From positions 1-64,000 of the forward strand of contig NZ_JAGPOX010000011.1 in NCBI RefSeq assembly GCF_019038435.1: a DNA stretch of 64,000 bases, in the 5' to 3' direction. Source of the stretch: Nocardia alni. GTDB taxonomy: Bacteria > Actinomycetota > Actinomycetes > Mycobacteriales > Mycobacteriaceae. The stretch's first letter is position 1. Each line of letters opens with the position of its first letter. Position numbers and translations under genes: made by a program. The notes under the pieces were generated by a model. The model worked only from the letters and a program-made list of their open reading frames with translations. It was not told the origin of the DNA and did not search any database. Below are positions 1 to 9,027 of the stretch, piece by piece.

Positions 1-2
1 AC

Positions 3-146
3 CTCGACATGGCCAGCCCGGCAATCGTGAAGGTATACCAGGACCGCCCCGGCCAGACCTATCCGGACATGAACTGGGAACCCAAGGCCGCCTTCACCAC
101 CGTCGCCGCCCACTACCGCGACGAGCATCCAGCTCCGATGCGATAG
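3..146 (+). CDS. C-terminal fragment of an unrecognised protein
   Basis: The last 47 codons of a gene that enters from the left edge, ending in TAG. The visible residues include a YQDRPGQTYPDMNWEP stretch and a polar tail ending PAPMR. The codon use (G/C in third positions) matches the neighbours, so I take it as real coding sequence. I do not recognise the family. The next genes are on the opposite strand, so this one ends convergently against the polyol dehydrogenase operon. Confidence 0.55.
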   Translation, partial: LDMASPAIVKVYQDRPGQTYPDMNWEPKAAFTTVAAHYRDEHPAPMR

Positions 147-180
147 CGCCCCTCGGGCGTTCGGCCCTCGGGACGCGCGA

Positions 181-211
181 GGCCCCGCGCCGGCGCGGTG
201 GCGACGGGGCC
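181..211. terminator. Hairpin between convergent genes
   Basis: GGCCCCG (181-187) can pair with CGGGGCC (205-211) around a GC-rich loop that is itself partly self-complementary. It lies between two converging stop codons, where a bidirectional terminator would be expected. There is no T-run, which is common in high-GC actinobacteria, so function is inferred from position. Confidence 0.4.
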
Positions 212-227
212 ACGGCGCGAGAGTCTT

Positions 228-1271
228 TCACGGAACGGTGATCAGGACCTTGACCTGCTCCGGATCACCGCACGCCGCGAAGGCCCGGTCCGCCTGATCC
301 AGCGGGAAGGTCGCGGTGACCATGTCGGCTACATCCACTGCACCCGATCGGATCAGCTCGAGCGCGGCGCGGAAGTCCTCGCCCACGTACATCAATGCGC
401 CTTCGATGCGAATCTCCCTGTCCTGCACCAGATCCATGCGCACCGAGGTGCCACCCGACGCACCCACGCCGACCACTACGATCTGCCCGCCCTTGGTCAC
501 CAGGTCGATCGCCTGGGCCAGCGAGCGTTCGCGGGTCACGCAATCGAATACGACGTCGGCGGGGCCGTCCAGTGCGGCGTGCGCGGCCGCCACCAGGTCC
601 GGATCGTCGGCGGGCAGTGCGGCGTCGGCGCCCATGCGCAGCGCGCGCTCGCGCTTGGTCGCGAGCAGGTCCGTGATCACGATCCGGCTCGCGCCGGCCC
701 GGCGGGCCGCGACCAGCACCAGCAGGCCGATCGGGCCCGCGCCGAGCACCGCGACGGTGCGGCCGGTCAGCGGGCCGGCCTTGCGTACCGCGTGGACGGG
801 GGTGGCCAGCGGTTCGACCAGTGCGGCGGCCGCGTCGGAGACCTCGTCCGGGAGCGGGTGCAGGCGGTCGGCGGCGATGACGAATCGGTCGGCCATGCCG
901 CCGGGCGTCTGACAGCCGAAGACACGCAGCTCGCGGCAGATGTTGTAGCGTCCGGCGCGGCATTGGGCGCACCGGCCGCAGGTCAGGTTGGGTTCGATGA
1001 CCACTCGCTGCCCGATCGGCAGGTCCGTCACCCCGGGCCCGACGGCCTCGACCCGGGCAACCACCTCGTGACCGGGACGGTAGGGCAGGTCGATGAACGG
1101 ATGACTGCCCTGCGCGGCGTGCATATCCGATCCGCAGATCCCGGCGACGACGGTGCGCAGCAGCACCTCACCGGCGCCGGGTTCGGGGACGGGCACGATG
1201 TCCAGCGTCACATCCTCGAGTGAGCGGACCAGGACCTGTCGCATCGTCTCCGGCACAGTCTCTTCCGGCAT
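228..1271 (-). CDS. Zinc-dependent medium-chain alcohol dehydrogenase (polyol/sugar type)
   Basis: A 347-residue MDR-family NAD(P)-dependent alcohol dehydrogenase. The GroES-like domain has the catalytic zinc ligands C46 (GICGSD) and H68-E69 (GHE) and the structural zinc lobe C98, C101, C104, C112. The Rossmann motif GAGPIG follows in the second half. Length is normal. I chose the ATG at 1271; a second ATG ten codons in is possible. It is last in a three-gene reverse operon after an SDR and another MDR enzyme, which suggests sequential oxidation of a polyol or sugar acid. The substrate cannot be read from sequence; threonine- or idonate-dehydrogenase-like activities are alternatives. Confidence 0.85.
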   Translation of the reverse strand: MPEETVPETMRQVLVRSLEDVTLDIVPVPEPGAGEVLLRTVVAGICGSDMHAAQGSHPFIDLPYRPGHEVVARVEAVGPGVTDLPIGQRVVIEPNLTCGRCAQCRAGRYNICRELRVFGCQTPGGMADRFVIAADRLHPLPDEVSDAAAALVEPLATPVHAVRKAGPLTGRTVAVLGAGPIGLLVLVAARRAGASRIVITDLLATKRERALRMGADAALPADDPDLVAAAHAALDGPADVVFDCVTRERSLAQAIDLVTKGGQIVVVGVGASGGTSVRMDLVQDREIRIEGALMYVGEDFRAALELIRSGAVDVADMVTATFPLDQADRAFAACGDPEQVKVLITVP

Positions 1272-1309
1272 CGGTGTTCCAATTCTGTAGTAGTAGACAC
1301 GGTTTCGTC

Positions 1310-2083
1310 TCAGAAGACGGTATAGCCGCCATCGATCACCAGCACCGACCCCGTGATGAAACTCGCCGCATCGCTGGCCAGGAACACGACGCTGGGCGCG
1401 ATCTCCTCGGGCAGCGCGAACCGCTGCTGGGGGGCGTCCTCGAGCCAGTGCCGCCGGAATTCGGGCCGGTCGACCGGGGCCATGTCGGTCTTGACGTAAC
1501 CCGGAGCGACGGCGTTGACCCGAATGCCTGACGGCGCCCATTCGGCCGCAAGAGATTTGGTGAGCTGATGCACCGCGGCCTTGGACGCGTTGTAGGCGGG
1601 CTGCCACTGCGGGCGGTTGACGATGATGCCCGAGATCGAGCCGATATTGACGATCGACCCACCGCCCGCGTCGGCCATGTGCCGTCCGGCGGCCAGGCTG
1701 CACTTCCACAGTGCGCGCACGTTGAGGTCGAAGACCTCGTCCCACTCGGCGTCGGTGACGTTCCAGGAATCGTTGTGATAGCAGATGCCCGCGTTGTTGA
1801 CCAGCACGTCGAGTCCGCCCAGCGCCTCGATCGCCTGCCCGGTCATCCGCTCGACCTCACGCTCGTCGGTGATGTCGGCGGTGATCGGCAGCAGGTTCAG
1901 GCCCGCCTCGGCCGCCTCGCGCACCGCCTCGGCGTTCCGGTCCGCGTCACGCCCGCAGAGGGCGACCGCCGCCCCGGCTTCGGCCAGCGCGACAGCGAAA
2001 GCCTTTCCCAGGCCACGGTTTCCACCCGTCACCAGGGCCCGCTTACCGGACAGTGAGAATGTGTCGAGAACAGTCCCTCCCAT
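1310..2083 (-). CDS. SDR-family oxidoreductase (gluconate/polyol dehydrogenase-like)
   Basis: A 257-residue classical short-chain dehydrogenase/reductase. The N-terminal cofactor motif is TGGNRGLG, the NNAG motif is present, and the catalytic Ser is followed by YNASK (Tyr and Lys). The C-terminal FITGSVLVIDGGY is typical of the family. The stop codon of the upstream MDR gene directly abuts its ATG, with no spacer, so the two are translationally coupled. With two MDR enzymes beside it, a role in interconverting a polyol and a keto-sugar or keto-acid is likely; the substrate is unknown. Confidence 0.87.
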   Translation of the reverse strand: MGGTVLDTFSLSGKRALVTGGNRGLGKAFAVALAEAGAAVALCGRDADRNAEAVREAAEAGLNLLPITADITDEREVERMTGQAIEALGGLDVLVNNAGICYHNDSWNVTDAEWDEVFDLNVRALWKCSLAAGRHMADAGGGSIVNIGSISGIIVNRPQWQPAYNASKAAVHQLTKSLAAEWAPSGIRVNAVAPGYVKTDMAPVDRPEFRRHWLEDAPQQRFALPEEIAPSVVFLASDAASFITGSVLVIDGGYTVF

Positions 2084-3145
2084 CTAGGCCGGCACCACCA
2101 TCGTTTTGAGGCTGCCCGGGGTGCCGTCGGCATCCAGCGCCTTGTCGACGTCGTCCAAGCCGAACCGGCCGGTGATCAGCCCGTCCAGATTCACCTGCCC
2201 CGATGCGACGAGGCCCGCCGCGGTGGGCCAGGTGTCGGTGTACCGGAACACGCCTGTGACGACGAGTTCCCGATTCTGGATGACCGGGATGGGCAGCGCG
2301 ATGGTGTCGGCGCCCATGCCCACCAGCACGACCACACCTCCCCCGCGCACCGCGGAGATCCCGCTGACCACCGCCGGGGTCGCGCCCGAGGCGTCGATGA
2401 AGGCGTCGACCCCGAGGTCCGCGACGCTCTCGGTGAGTGGGTCGAGAGTCCTTGTCGCGCCGAACTTCTCGACCAGGCCGCGGCGTTCCGCGACGGGATC
2501 GGAGACGATCACCTCGACCGCTCCGAACGCGCGGGCGGCCTGTGTGGTGATCACACCGATCGGTCCCGCGCCCGCGATCAGCACCCGGGAGCCGGGCACG
2601 ACGCGCGCTTTACGACAGGCCCAGATGCCCACGGACAGCGGTTCGAGCAGCGCGGCCGACTCGTCGGAGACCGAATCCGGGACCCGATGCGCGAAATCCG
2701 CCTGGATGGTGACGTATTCACAGAAGGCGCCGTCGATCGGCGGGGTCGCGTAGAACCGCATCTCCGGGCACAGGTTGTACCGCCCGGCCTTACACTGCGA
2801 ACAGACCCGGCACGGACGTTGCGGCTCGATCGCCACCCGCTCGCCGACCCGCCCACCGTCGACATCCGCGCCGACAGCCACGATGCGCCCCGACGCCTCG
2901 TGTCCCAGGATCAGCGGCGCGTCGACCACGAAATCACCGATCCGCCCCTCGCGGTAGTAGTGCACATCAGAGCCGCACACACCCACCGCGGCCACCTTGA
3001 CGAGTACCTCGTCGGCGGCCACGGCGGGAACGGGCCGCTGTTCCACCCCGATCCGCTGCCGACCGGACAGCACACTCGCCCGCATGGTGCTCGGAACCTC
3101 CTGCACACCAGTTGAATTCGTGTCATCGATTGATGAATGAGTCAT
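2084..3145 (-). CDS. Zinc-dependent sorbitol/xylitol-type dehydrogenase (MDR)
   Basis: A 353-residue MDR enzyme and the first gene of the operon. C57 in GVCGSDVHYY, followed by REGRIGDF, then H82-E83 (GHE), is the signature of polyol dehydrogenases acting on sorbitol, xylitol or L-iditol. The structural zinc lobe CRVCSQCKAGRYNLC and the Rossmann motif GAGPIG are intact. The ATG at 3145 is chosen because AGGAGAGG lies 5-8 bases before it; an ATG five codons upstream lacks this. The roughly 250 bases upstream (3146-3395) hold the presumed operon promoter and show no convincing gene. Confidence 0.87.
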   Translation of the reverse strand: MTHSSIDDTNSTGVQEVPSTMRASVLSGRQRIGVEQRPVPAVAADEVLVKVAAVGVCGSDVHYYREGRIGDFVVDAPLILGHEASGRIVAVGADVDGGRVGERVAIEPQRPCRVCSQCKAGRYNLCPEMRFYATPPIDGAFCEYVTIQADFAHRVPDSVSDESAALLEPLSVGIWACRKARVVPGSRVLIAGAGPIGVITTQAARAFGAVEVIVSDPVAERRGLVEKFGATRTLDPLTESVADLGVDAFIDASGATPAVVSGISAVRGGGVVVLVGMGADTIALPIPVIQNRELVVTGVFRYTDTWPTAAGLVASGQVNLDGLITGRFGLDDVDKALDADGTPGSLKTMVVPA

Positions 3146-3395
3146 AGATCCTCTCCTCATCGGGTTCGCGATGCGTCCGCACGCGGCATATCCGGTCCGA
3201 TAAGCATGCGCAGTAAACCCTCAGCGTGCGGCAGGTATGCGAGAACCTCATCAGCGTTCGGTACCTGGCGCGACCGCACTCGCCGTTCCGGATCCGCTCG
3301 GTCGTCGCCGCCGTATCCCCGGACGCCACCGATGGCACGGTCGCACGGACCCCTGTGGATCGCGCGCATGACCGAGCACCAGGCAGCCACGCCAT

Positions 3396-4553
3396 CTACG
3401 TCTCGGCGCCCTCGGTGCCGACCGGACGGCGCAGTCGTGCGGCCAGCCACAGTACGACCCCATAGCCGAAGGCGAGATCGGCGTTGGACACCATAGCCCC
3501 GGACGGGAAAACGATCGCATGTCGCAAGCCCGCGTCGGACAGCTCGCGCAGCCGGGCCAAAACCTGTGCGGGAGTGCCGACCACGAGCCATTCGCGCACC
3601 ACGTCGTCCGTCACCTGCGCGATCGCCTCGCGGACCTCCGACCGGGTCAGCCGATGCGGCATGAGGTCGACCAGCCCTCGGAAGTCCGGTCCGAAGGGAT
3701 GTTTCACACCGCAGCGCGCCCAGACCGCCGCCGGGGCGAACAGCGCGGTATAGCGAACCGACGGCGCGCGCAGCAGCCGCCGAATCCCGGCCTCTGTGGG
3801 CGCGGTGACCATCGAGACCATCTGCGCCGGCACGATCGCCTCGGGATCGCGACCGGCTGCGCGGGCGGCGTTGCGCACCACCGTAAGTCGCCGTTCGTAC
3901 TCCTGCGGTGACATCGTCTCCCACGGATACCAGCCATCGGCGTACCGGCCCGTCAGTTCCAGCATGCGGGGGCCGTGCGCACCGAGCCACACCTGCGGCA
4001 TCCGGTCGGGCGGTGCGGTCAGATCCACCGGCGCTCCGTCGATCCGATAGTGCCGCCCCGCGAAGTCGATCGGTTCGGTCGCGGTCAGGGCGGCGCGGAT
4101 CACCTGCAGCGCCTCTTCCAGCCGGTCCACCGGACGATCCCATGCGATCCCGTACGGATCCAGATTCTCCCGCTCCCCCGCCCCGATCCCCAGAATGGGC
4201 GGCGCCGCGGTCAGATGCGCCAGCGTGAGAAAAGTCTGCGCCAGCAGAGCCGGATGCCGCCGATGCGGATCGGTCACCCCCACGCCCAGCTGCACCTTCC
4301 CCGCTCCCGCGGCCAGATGCCCGAGCACCGGCGCGAAATCGAACAATTCGTCCGGACTGCGCACCGCCTTCGCCACCGGCGTGAAATCGGTATCCCACGC
4401 CGCCCTCGGAAACACCCCGATCAGATGATCGACCAGCAGCACCGAGTCCAGCCGCCCCATCCGCGCCAGCCGCACCATGAACCGCGCCGCACCCACCGGC
4501 GGATTGATCCCCGCCATCGTGCCCACCGCGAAGCTCTTCGAATCACGCACCAC
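3396..4553 (-). CDS. LLM-class flavin/F420-dependent oxidoreductase
   Basis: A 385-residue luciferase-like TIM-barrel oxidoreductase. The sequence has LGVGVTDPHRRHPALLAQ, then GIGAGERENLDPYG and VWLGAHGP, a pattern found in actinobacterial F420-dependent enzymes such as methylene-H4MPT-reductase-like and phthiodiolone-ketoreductase-like proteins. No flavin can be assigned from sequence alone. It stands alone on the reverse strand, separated by about 150 bases from the next gene. The substrate is unknown. Confidence 0.83.
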   Translation of the reverse strand: MVRDSKSFAVGTMAGINPPVGAARFMVRLARMGRLDSVLLVDHLIGVFPRAAWDTDFTPVAKAVRSPDELFDFAPVLGHLAAGAGKVQLGVGVTDPHRRHPALLAQTFLTLAHLTAAPPILGIGAGERENLDPYGIAWDRPVDRLEEALQVIRAALTATEPIDFAGRHYRIDGAPVDLTAPPDRMPQVWLGAHGPRMLELTGRYADGWYPWETMSPQEYERRLTVVRNAARAAGRDPEAIVPAQMVSMVTAPTEAGIRRLLRAPSVRYTALFAPAAVWARCGVKHPFGPDFRGLVDLMPHRLTRSEVREAIAQVTDDVVREWLVVGTPAQVLARLRELSDAGLRHAIVFPSGAMVSNADLAFGYGVVLWLAARLRRPVGTEGAET

Positions 4554-4709
4554 GACGGCCTCCTGGAGCCCAGCACCCTGGACCCGATTATCGACCCGCC
4601 GCCACCCGATGTCCGGCGAACCACAACAGCCGCAACATCATTGACACAAAGCCCGACCTTATCTCAGCGGTTCTTCAACGCCCCCGACACACAATCACTC
4701 CCGATCTGC

Positions 4710-5939
4710 TCACTCCGCGCGGAATCGCTGTGTGATCAGGGAGAAATCGGTGCGGACCATTGGTCGGCCGGTGAGCCACATGCTGCCGGGGATGCGGCGG
4801 ACGAATTCGGCCAGGATCAGCGAGATGGCCACCACCCATATGTAGACCACCGCCATCGTCCAGTAGATGCCCAGGGGGTGCTGCATCGGGATGATGTAGG
4901 GGGCGATCAGCTGCAATGCCAACGGGTGCAGCAGGAATACCGCGAAGGAGCGGTCCGAGCCCCAGGTGACCGCGCGGGCGACGAACGAGCCGTCCTTGCG
5001 GCGCGCATTCCACCAGGTGCACAGTGCGTACTGGCCCGCGATGGTCAAAATGAAGAAGACCATCATGTGCGGCAGGAAGATGTCACTGGCGGTCGAGGGG
5101 GGCATGCCGAGGTGGGTGGAGCGCAGATAGTCCAACTCCGTCAGCACGGTGGTCACGACCGCGCCTACCACGAACCACACACCGAACCGGCGGACGATTC
5201 GCTGCAGGGTCTCGAAATGCCACGCCGCGACCGCGCCGAGCAGGATGTAGAACTGGTAGGGGAATACCCAGACGTAGAGGTGCACCCACAGGCTGGCGGC
5301 CGTGCCGCTGAGCGTGGGCGGGTTGACCCACCAATACAGGAATCCCAGTTGCAGGACCGCGCTGACCGCCAGCACCCAGCGGTGATGCCCCTCGGTCGCG
5401 CGCAGCAGCTTCATCAGCAGCGGGAACAGCAGATACACCTGCATGGACACCAGCAGGAAGTACATCTGATACCAGGCCTGGCCGGTGGCGACCTCGAAGA
5501 CCAGGCGCCACAACGCCCGCCCGACGGGCTCACTCCAGTTTCCGAGGTAGATCGAATAGAGCCAGTAGAACACCGACCAGGCCAGGTACGGGATCCCGAT
5601 CAGCGTGAACCGCCGCCGCCAGAACGCCACCGCGCTGACCGGCCGGTTCATGTACTGGTAGATCAGCACGAACCCGGTCAGGGCGAAGAACGCCTCGCGG
5701 GTGAAGTGCAGCAGCACCTGCAAGCCGTTGGAGACCACATCCTCCGGGCCGGCCGAACCGCTGACCACATGGACCATGATCACGCAGGCGAAGGTGAGGA
5801 TGCGGAACAGGTCGATCTGATACAGGTACGGTCGCTTGGCCGGCTTGGTCGCCGACTGAGGCGACGGTTCAGCACGGGTAGGTTCGGGATCGGCGACTGT
5901 TGCCACAGTCGCTCCGATTCCGCGATCGTCCTGCGTCAT
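4710..5939 (-). CDS. Membrane acyltransferase (acyltransferase 3 family)
   Basis: A 409-residue integral membrane protein with about ten hydrophobic segments. The first reads YQIDLFRILTFACVIMVHV, where the His late in the helix corresponds to the catalytic His of OafA/YrhL-type acyltransferases. These enzymes move acyl groups onto cell-surface sugars, lipids or secondary metabolites. The ATG at 5939 is chosen because GAGGAAG lies just before it; an upstream GTG-type start would add about 21 poorly conserved residues. There are no linked sugar or lipid genes to suggest an acceptor. Confidence 0.82.
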   Translation of the reverse strand: MTQDDRGIGATVATVADPEPTRAEPSPQSATKPAKRPYLYQIDLFRILTFACVIMVHVVSGSAGPEDVVSNGLQVLLHFTREAFFALTGFVLIYQYMNRPVSAVAFWRRRFTLIGIPYLAWSVFYWLYSIYLGNWSEPVGRALWRLVFEVATGQAWYQMYFLLVSMQVYLLFPLLMKLLRATEGHHRWVLAVSAVLQLGFLYWWVNPPTLSGTAASLWVHLYVWVFPYQFYILLGAVAAWHFETLQRIVRRFGVWFVVGAVVTTVLTELDYLRSTHLGMPPSTASDIFLPHMMVFFILTIAGQYALCTWWNARRKDGSFVARAVTWGSDRSFAVFLLHPLALQLIAPYIIPMQHPLGIYWTMAVVYIWVVAISLILAEFVRRIPGSMWLTGRPMVRTDFSLITQRFRAE

Positions 5940-6285
5940 GTACTTCCTCGCGTCGGCTGCGACTGATATTCTCAGTCGACCCTGTGAATTTTCTTCACGC
6001 AATCTGTGAGCGAACTGCGCTGCCTCCAGGGCGGCCGACGGGGTCCGGTGACAGCCCGTACAGCGCTACCCGATCACGCCGTCCGGCAAACACCCATCTC
6101 CCGGCTGCGGGGCCGGATGGAAACTGTTCGGCGACAGCCCGGTTCGGCGGGTAAGAGTACCAGGTCCGCGAGTCGCGCGTGATACCCCGGAGCCTGCCCA
6201 GCAACCGGGCAAACAATCCGCCCAGGTAGTCGAGGCTAGACGACACCGGCAGAGCTGATCCGGACGGTGGTGTCGCGCGGCGGTA
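5940..6285. other. Non-coding stretch between acyltransferase and regulator
   Basis: About 350 bases with no gene I can support. An 83-codon reverse frame (5995-6246) is open but has no recognisable motif and no good ribosome site. The region must hold the acyltransferase promoter near 5940-6050. Confidence 0.4.
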
Positions 6286-6804
6286 TCAGCTGATCGGGAA
6301 ATGTATTGGGCTGAGCAGATACTGACGCCGATCCGGCGTCGGTGACTGCGCCAGCCGGGGCATGATCGCCGCCCGCAGGTCGGCGATCAACGCCTCCAGT
6401 TCATCCGGACTGAGCCACATCGCGTGCTGCCGGAAACCCACCAGATCTCCGATCGGATCGGCGGCGCCGCGGTCGAGATACGCGTCGAACTCGGACAGCA
6501 GCGCCGCCATAGCGGCGACGAACGCACGCCTCCACTCCTCCGGCGTCGTGGACGAATCCGCCGTCACCGCCGCATGTTCGCGTCGCAGACGATATCGGCG
6601 CTCGACCGCACCGCGCGCCCGGCGCTCCTGCGCCACCTCCAGCACCCCCGCCTCGGCCAGCCGGTCCACATGCCGGTACAGCCCCGCCTTGGACACGTCC
6701 GGCATGCGCTCCCCCAGTTCGATCGTGGTCATCGCCTGCCCGCCCGACAGCGCGTGGACGATGCGCAATCGCACCGGGTGCATCAGCAGTTCCGAAGCGT
6801 CCAT
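6286..6804 (-). CDS. ArsR/HTH_20-type winged-helix regulator
   Basis: A 172-residue transcription regulator. Residues 1-90 form a winged helix: MDASELLMHPVRLRIVHAL is the usual first helix of ArsR-like proteins, and a recognition-helix region (SKAGLYRHVDRLAEAGVLE) follows. The C-terminal half is helical and acidic, like the effector or dimer region of HTH_20 proteins. The ATG at 6804 is chosen because it starts the conserved domain and leaves the divergent promoter free. It probably controls itself and the divergent hydrolase through the repeats at 6815-6845. Confidence 0.8.
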   Translation of the reverse strand: MDASELLMHPVRLRIVHALSGGQAMTTIELGERMPDVSKAGLYRHVDRLAEAGVLEVAQERRARGAVERRYRLRREHAAVTADSSTTPEEWRRAFVAAMAALLSEFDAYLDRGAADPIGDLVGFRQHAMWLSPDELEALIADLRAAIMPRLAQSPTPDRRQYLLSPIHFPIS

Positions 6805-6814
6805 ACGCCTTATG

Positions 6815-6845
6815 TTCTCATATCTGATACCATTCTCAAATCTGA
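6815..6845. promoter_or_regulatory. Operator-like direct repeat in a divergent promoter
   Basis: TTCTCATATCTGA (6815-6827) is repeated as TTCTCAAATCTGA (6833-6845), 12 of 13 bases identical and 18 bases apart. It sits in the AT-rich 64-base space between the divergent regulator and hydrolase starts, a typical place for binding of the adjacent winged-helix protein. Confidence 0.6.
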
Positions 6846-6868
6846 GATCAATCAAACGGGGTGACGCC

Positions 6869-8179
6869 ATGAGGGATTCGAGTGCAACGACGGCAGATCG
6901 TGCCGCGTTCGGTATCGCGGTCGTGGACCTGCTGCGAGCCGGGCGCTTCGCCGAGGTCTACGAGTTGTTCGGGCCGAAGCTCCGCCAGGCGGTCTCGGTG
7001 GACACCCTCGGCCTCGCCTGGTCCGACGAGGTGGATAGGCGTGGCCACGTCGTGCGAGTCGAGGACCCCACCACCGAGGCCATGGACGGCGGCCTCGTGC
7101 GGGTGATCGTCCCGGTAACCCTCGAACACGGCAGCCTGGCGGTCCGGATGGCGGTCGACGAGCAGGACCGGCTCGCCGGATTCCTGCTCGCGCCGCCCAC
7201 CGAGCCGTGGGATCCGCCACACTACGCACGCCGGAAGCGGTTCACCGAACAGGACGTGCGGGTCGGCGCCGGGCCCCTCGCGGTTCCCGGCACACTGACC
7301 ATGCCTCGCCTCGGCGTACTGCACAGGCTGCGCCGGACCGGCGTACCCGGAGTCGTACTGCTGGCAGGCGGCGGTCCGTTCGACCGAGACGAGACGAGCG
7401 GCCGCAACAAGCCGCTGAAGGACATCGCGTGGGGCCTGGCCGATCGAGGCGTAGCGGCGCTGCGCTTCGACAAGGTCACGTACACCCACGCCGCGGCGGT
7501 CGCCGACATCCCCGGCTTCACCATGACCGACGAGTATGTGCCACATGCCGTTTCGGCCGCGGCGCTGCTGCGCGCCCATCCCTCGGTCGATCCGGACCGC
7601 GTATACGTGCTCGGCCACAGCATGGGCGGCAAGGTAGCGCCCAGAGTCGCCGCCGCGGCGCCGGCCATCGCGGGACTGATCGTGCTGGCAGGAGATACGC
7701 AGCCGATGCATCACTCGGCGGTGCGTGTGGCGCGCTATCTGGCGGGGCTGAACCCCGCGGCGGCCCCCTCAGCGGATCTCATTGCCGCACAGGCGAATCT
7801 GGTCGACAGCCCGAACCTCTCGGCCGACACGCCCGCCACCGACCTACCGTTCGGCTTCTCGGGGTCGTACTGGCTGGACCAACGCGCCTACGATCCCGTC
7901 GCACTCGCCGCATCGCTGCACAAGCCGATGTTCATCGCCCAGGGCGGCCGCGACTACCAGGTCACCGTCGAGCACGACCTCGCAGGCTGGCGAACCGGCC
8001 TGTCCAACCACCCGAACGTGACGATCCGCGTCTACGACGCCGCCAATCACCTGTTCTTCGCCGGCACGGGCCCCTCGACCCCCGCCGAATACGACCCGCC
8101 ACAACACGTCGCCCCCACCGTGATCACCGATATCGCCGACTGGATCGGCGCGGTCACCGGAACAGCCACCTCGCACTGA
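6869..8179 (+). CDS. Alpha/beta hydrolase with N-terminal DUF3887-like domain
   Basis: A 436-residue protein. The first 110 residues resemble the small DUF3887 domain that often precedes serine hydrolases. The hydrolase domain has the nucleophile elbow GHSMGG, a late Asp in IAQGGRDYQV and a His in DAANHLFF, giving a full Ser-Asp-His triad. No signal peptide is visible, so it is probably cytoplasmic. It is divergent from the winged-helix regulator and probably controlled by it. The substrate is unknown; esterase or peptidase activity is likely. Confidence 0.83.
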   Translation: MRDSSATTADRAAFGIAVVDLLRAGRFAEVYELFGPKLRQAVSVDTLGLAWSDEVDRRGHVVRVEDPTTEAMDGGLVRVIVPVTLEHGSLAVRMAVDEQDRLAGFLLAPPTEPWDPPHYARRKRFTEQDVRVGAGPLAVPGTLTMPRLGVLHRLRRTGVPGVVLLAGGGPFDRDETSGRNKPLKDIAWGLADRGVAALRFDKVTYTHAAAVADIPGFTMTDEYVPHAVSAAALLRAHPSVDPDRVYVLGHSMGGKVAPRVAAAAPAIAGLIVLAGDTQPMHHSAVRVARYLAGLNPAAAPSADLIAAQANLVDSPNLSADTPATDLPFGFSGSYWLDQRAYDPVALAASLHKPMFIAQGGRDYQVTVEHDLAGWRTGLSNHPNVTIRVYDAANHLFFAGTGPSTPAEYDPPQHVAPTVITDIADWIGAVTGTATSH

Positions 8180-8337
8180 CGCGGCCACCACCGTCTCGCT
8201 TCCATTGCCGTCACCGGCCGGCCTCTCCCGGCATCCAGGTTCGGGGGACAGCCCTTCGAGGGGCACAGCGAGCCCGCCCGACGACGGTCGTCGACCTGAT
8301 CACAGCCGCGCGCTGCACGCCACCGCCTACCGATGGA

Positions 8338-8664
8338 CTACAGCTCAACGAGGTCCAGATCTGTCCGCTTGAAATCGTCCCCTATGCACAGCAACAGCTC
8401 TCCCGAAGCCCAGGCGACCGCATACGTCAAGCAATCACCGAAGTTCAGCGCAGCAGGATGTCGCCCCTTCCCGAATCTGAGAAACGCAGTCTGAGCCGCG
8501 CGCCAATGCTCCACACCGAATGCGACAACATCGAAGTCCCGCTCCTGCAGAAAAGCCGCCAGCAGCGGCTTACCGAGCGGTCCCGCCTTGTTCGTGATGA
8601 CCAAACCTGTCTCGACGAGCGTGGGCGCACCGATCCGGCACACCTCCGCCTCACCGACGATCAC
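8338..8664 (-). CDS. vapC: VapC-type PIN toxin lacking its N-terminal strand
   Basis: A 108-residue PIN-domain protein. The middle and C-terminus are typical of VapC: PTLVETGLVI with a conserved Glu, then RFGKGRHPAALNFGDCLTYA and GDDFKRTDL. The start is unusual. Members normally begin MIVIDTSALVAIL with the first catalytic Asp, and are about 130 residues long. Here MIV runs directly into GEAEVCRIGAP, so about 20 residues with the first catalytic Asp are missing in frame. The GTG start overlaps the antitoxin stop by four bases, so the normal coupling survives. The toxin is probably inactive. Confidence 0.8.
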   Translation of the reverse strand: MIVGEAEVCRIGAPTLVETGLVITNKAGPLGKPLLAAFLQERDFDVVAFGVEHWRAAQTAFLRFGKGRHPAALNFGDCLTYAVAWASGELLLCIGDDFKRTDLDLVEL

Positions 8665-8933
8665 ACGTCACCCGGCCCGCACCCGAGAATCTCTTCTATT
8701 TCAGCCTTCGAGACCGACTTACGAAACACATCTTGCGGAATCTGCGGCCATATATCGGTTTGCAGAAAACAAACGAACTGCTCCCCTCGAGCCTGCCGAT
8801 CGAGCGGGCGGCCGAGTCGTTCCAGCGCATCCCGCAAAGCCGTGCGAACCGCCGCCGTCTTACTCACCCCCATCCGAGCGGCAAGCTCAGCCGCAAGGCG
8901 CTCCGTCTCGGCATCTTTGATATTCAGCGCCAT
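8661..8933 (-). CDS. vapB: VapB-type antitoxin
   Basis: A 90-residue antitoxin of the family that begins MALNIKD and continues ETERLAAELAARMGVSKTAAVRTAL, a ribbon-helix-helix-like DNA-binding region. The C-terminal toxin-binding part (IWPQIPQDVFRK, then EEILGCGPGDV) is complete. It precedes and overlaps the toxin gene (GTGA overlap), as is usual. It would bind its own promoter region near 8934-8990. It looks intact even though the partner toxin is truncated. Confidence 0.85.
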   Translation of the reverse strand: MALNIKDAETERLAAELAARMGVSKTAAVRTALRDALERLGRPLDRQARGEQFVCFLQTDIWPQIPQDVFRKSVSKAEIEEILGCGPGDV

Positions 8934-9027
8934 GGTAGAAGTATGGCAACTCGAAGGAATTACACCAATCGCTATCTGCGTACTCGATCATGTCGCCTGT
9001 CAACAATATTCATCGCCGCGCGGGTCG

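Noticed and set aside
3975..5966. Very long plus-strand open frame (663 codons) across the LLM and acyltransferase genes
   Set aside because: It is antisense to two clear protein families, and its composition (His, Arg, Gln, Pro rich) is what antisense reading of GC-rich genes gives.
5995..6246. 83-codon reverse frame upstream of the acyltransferase
   Set aside because: No family resemblance, no good ribosome site; kept as non-coding.
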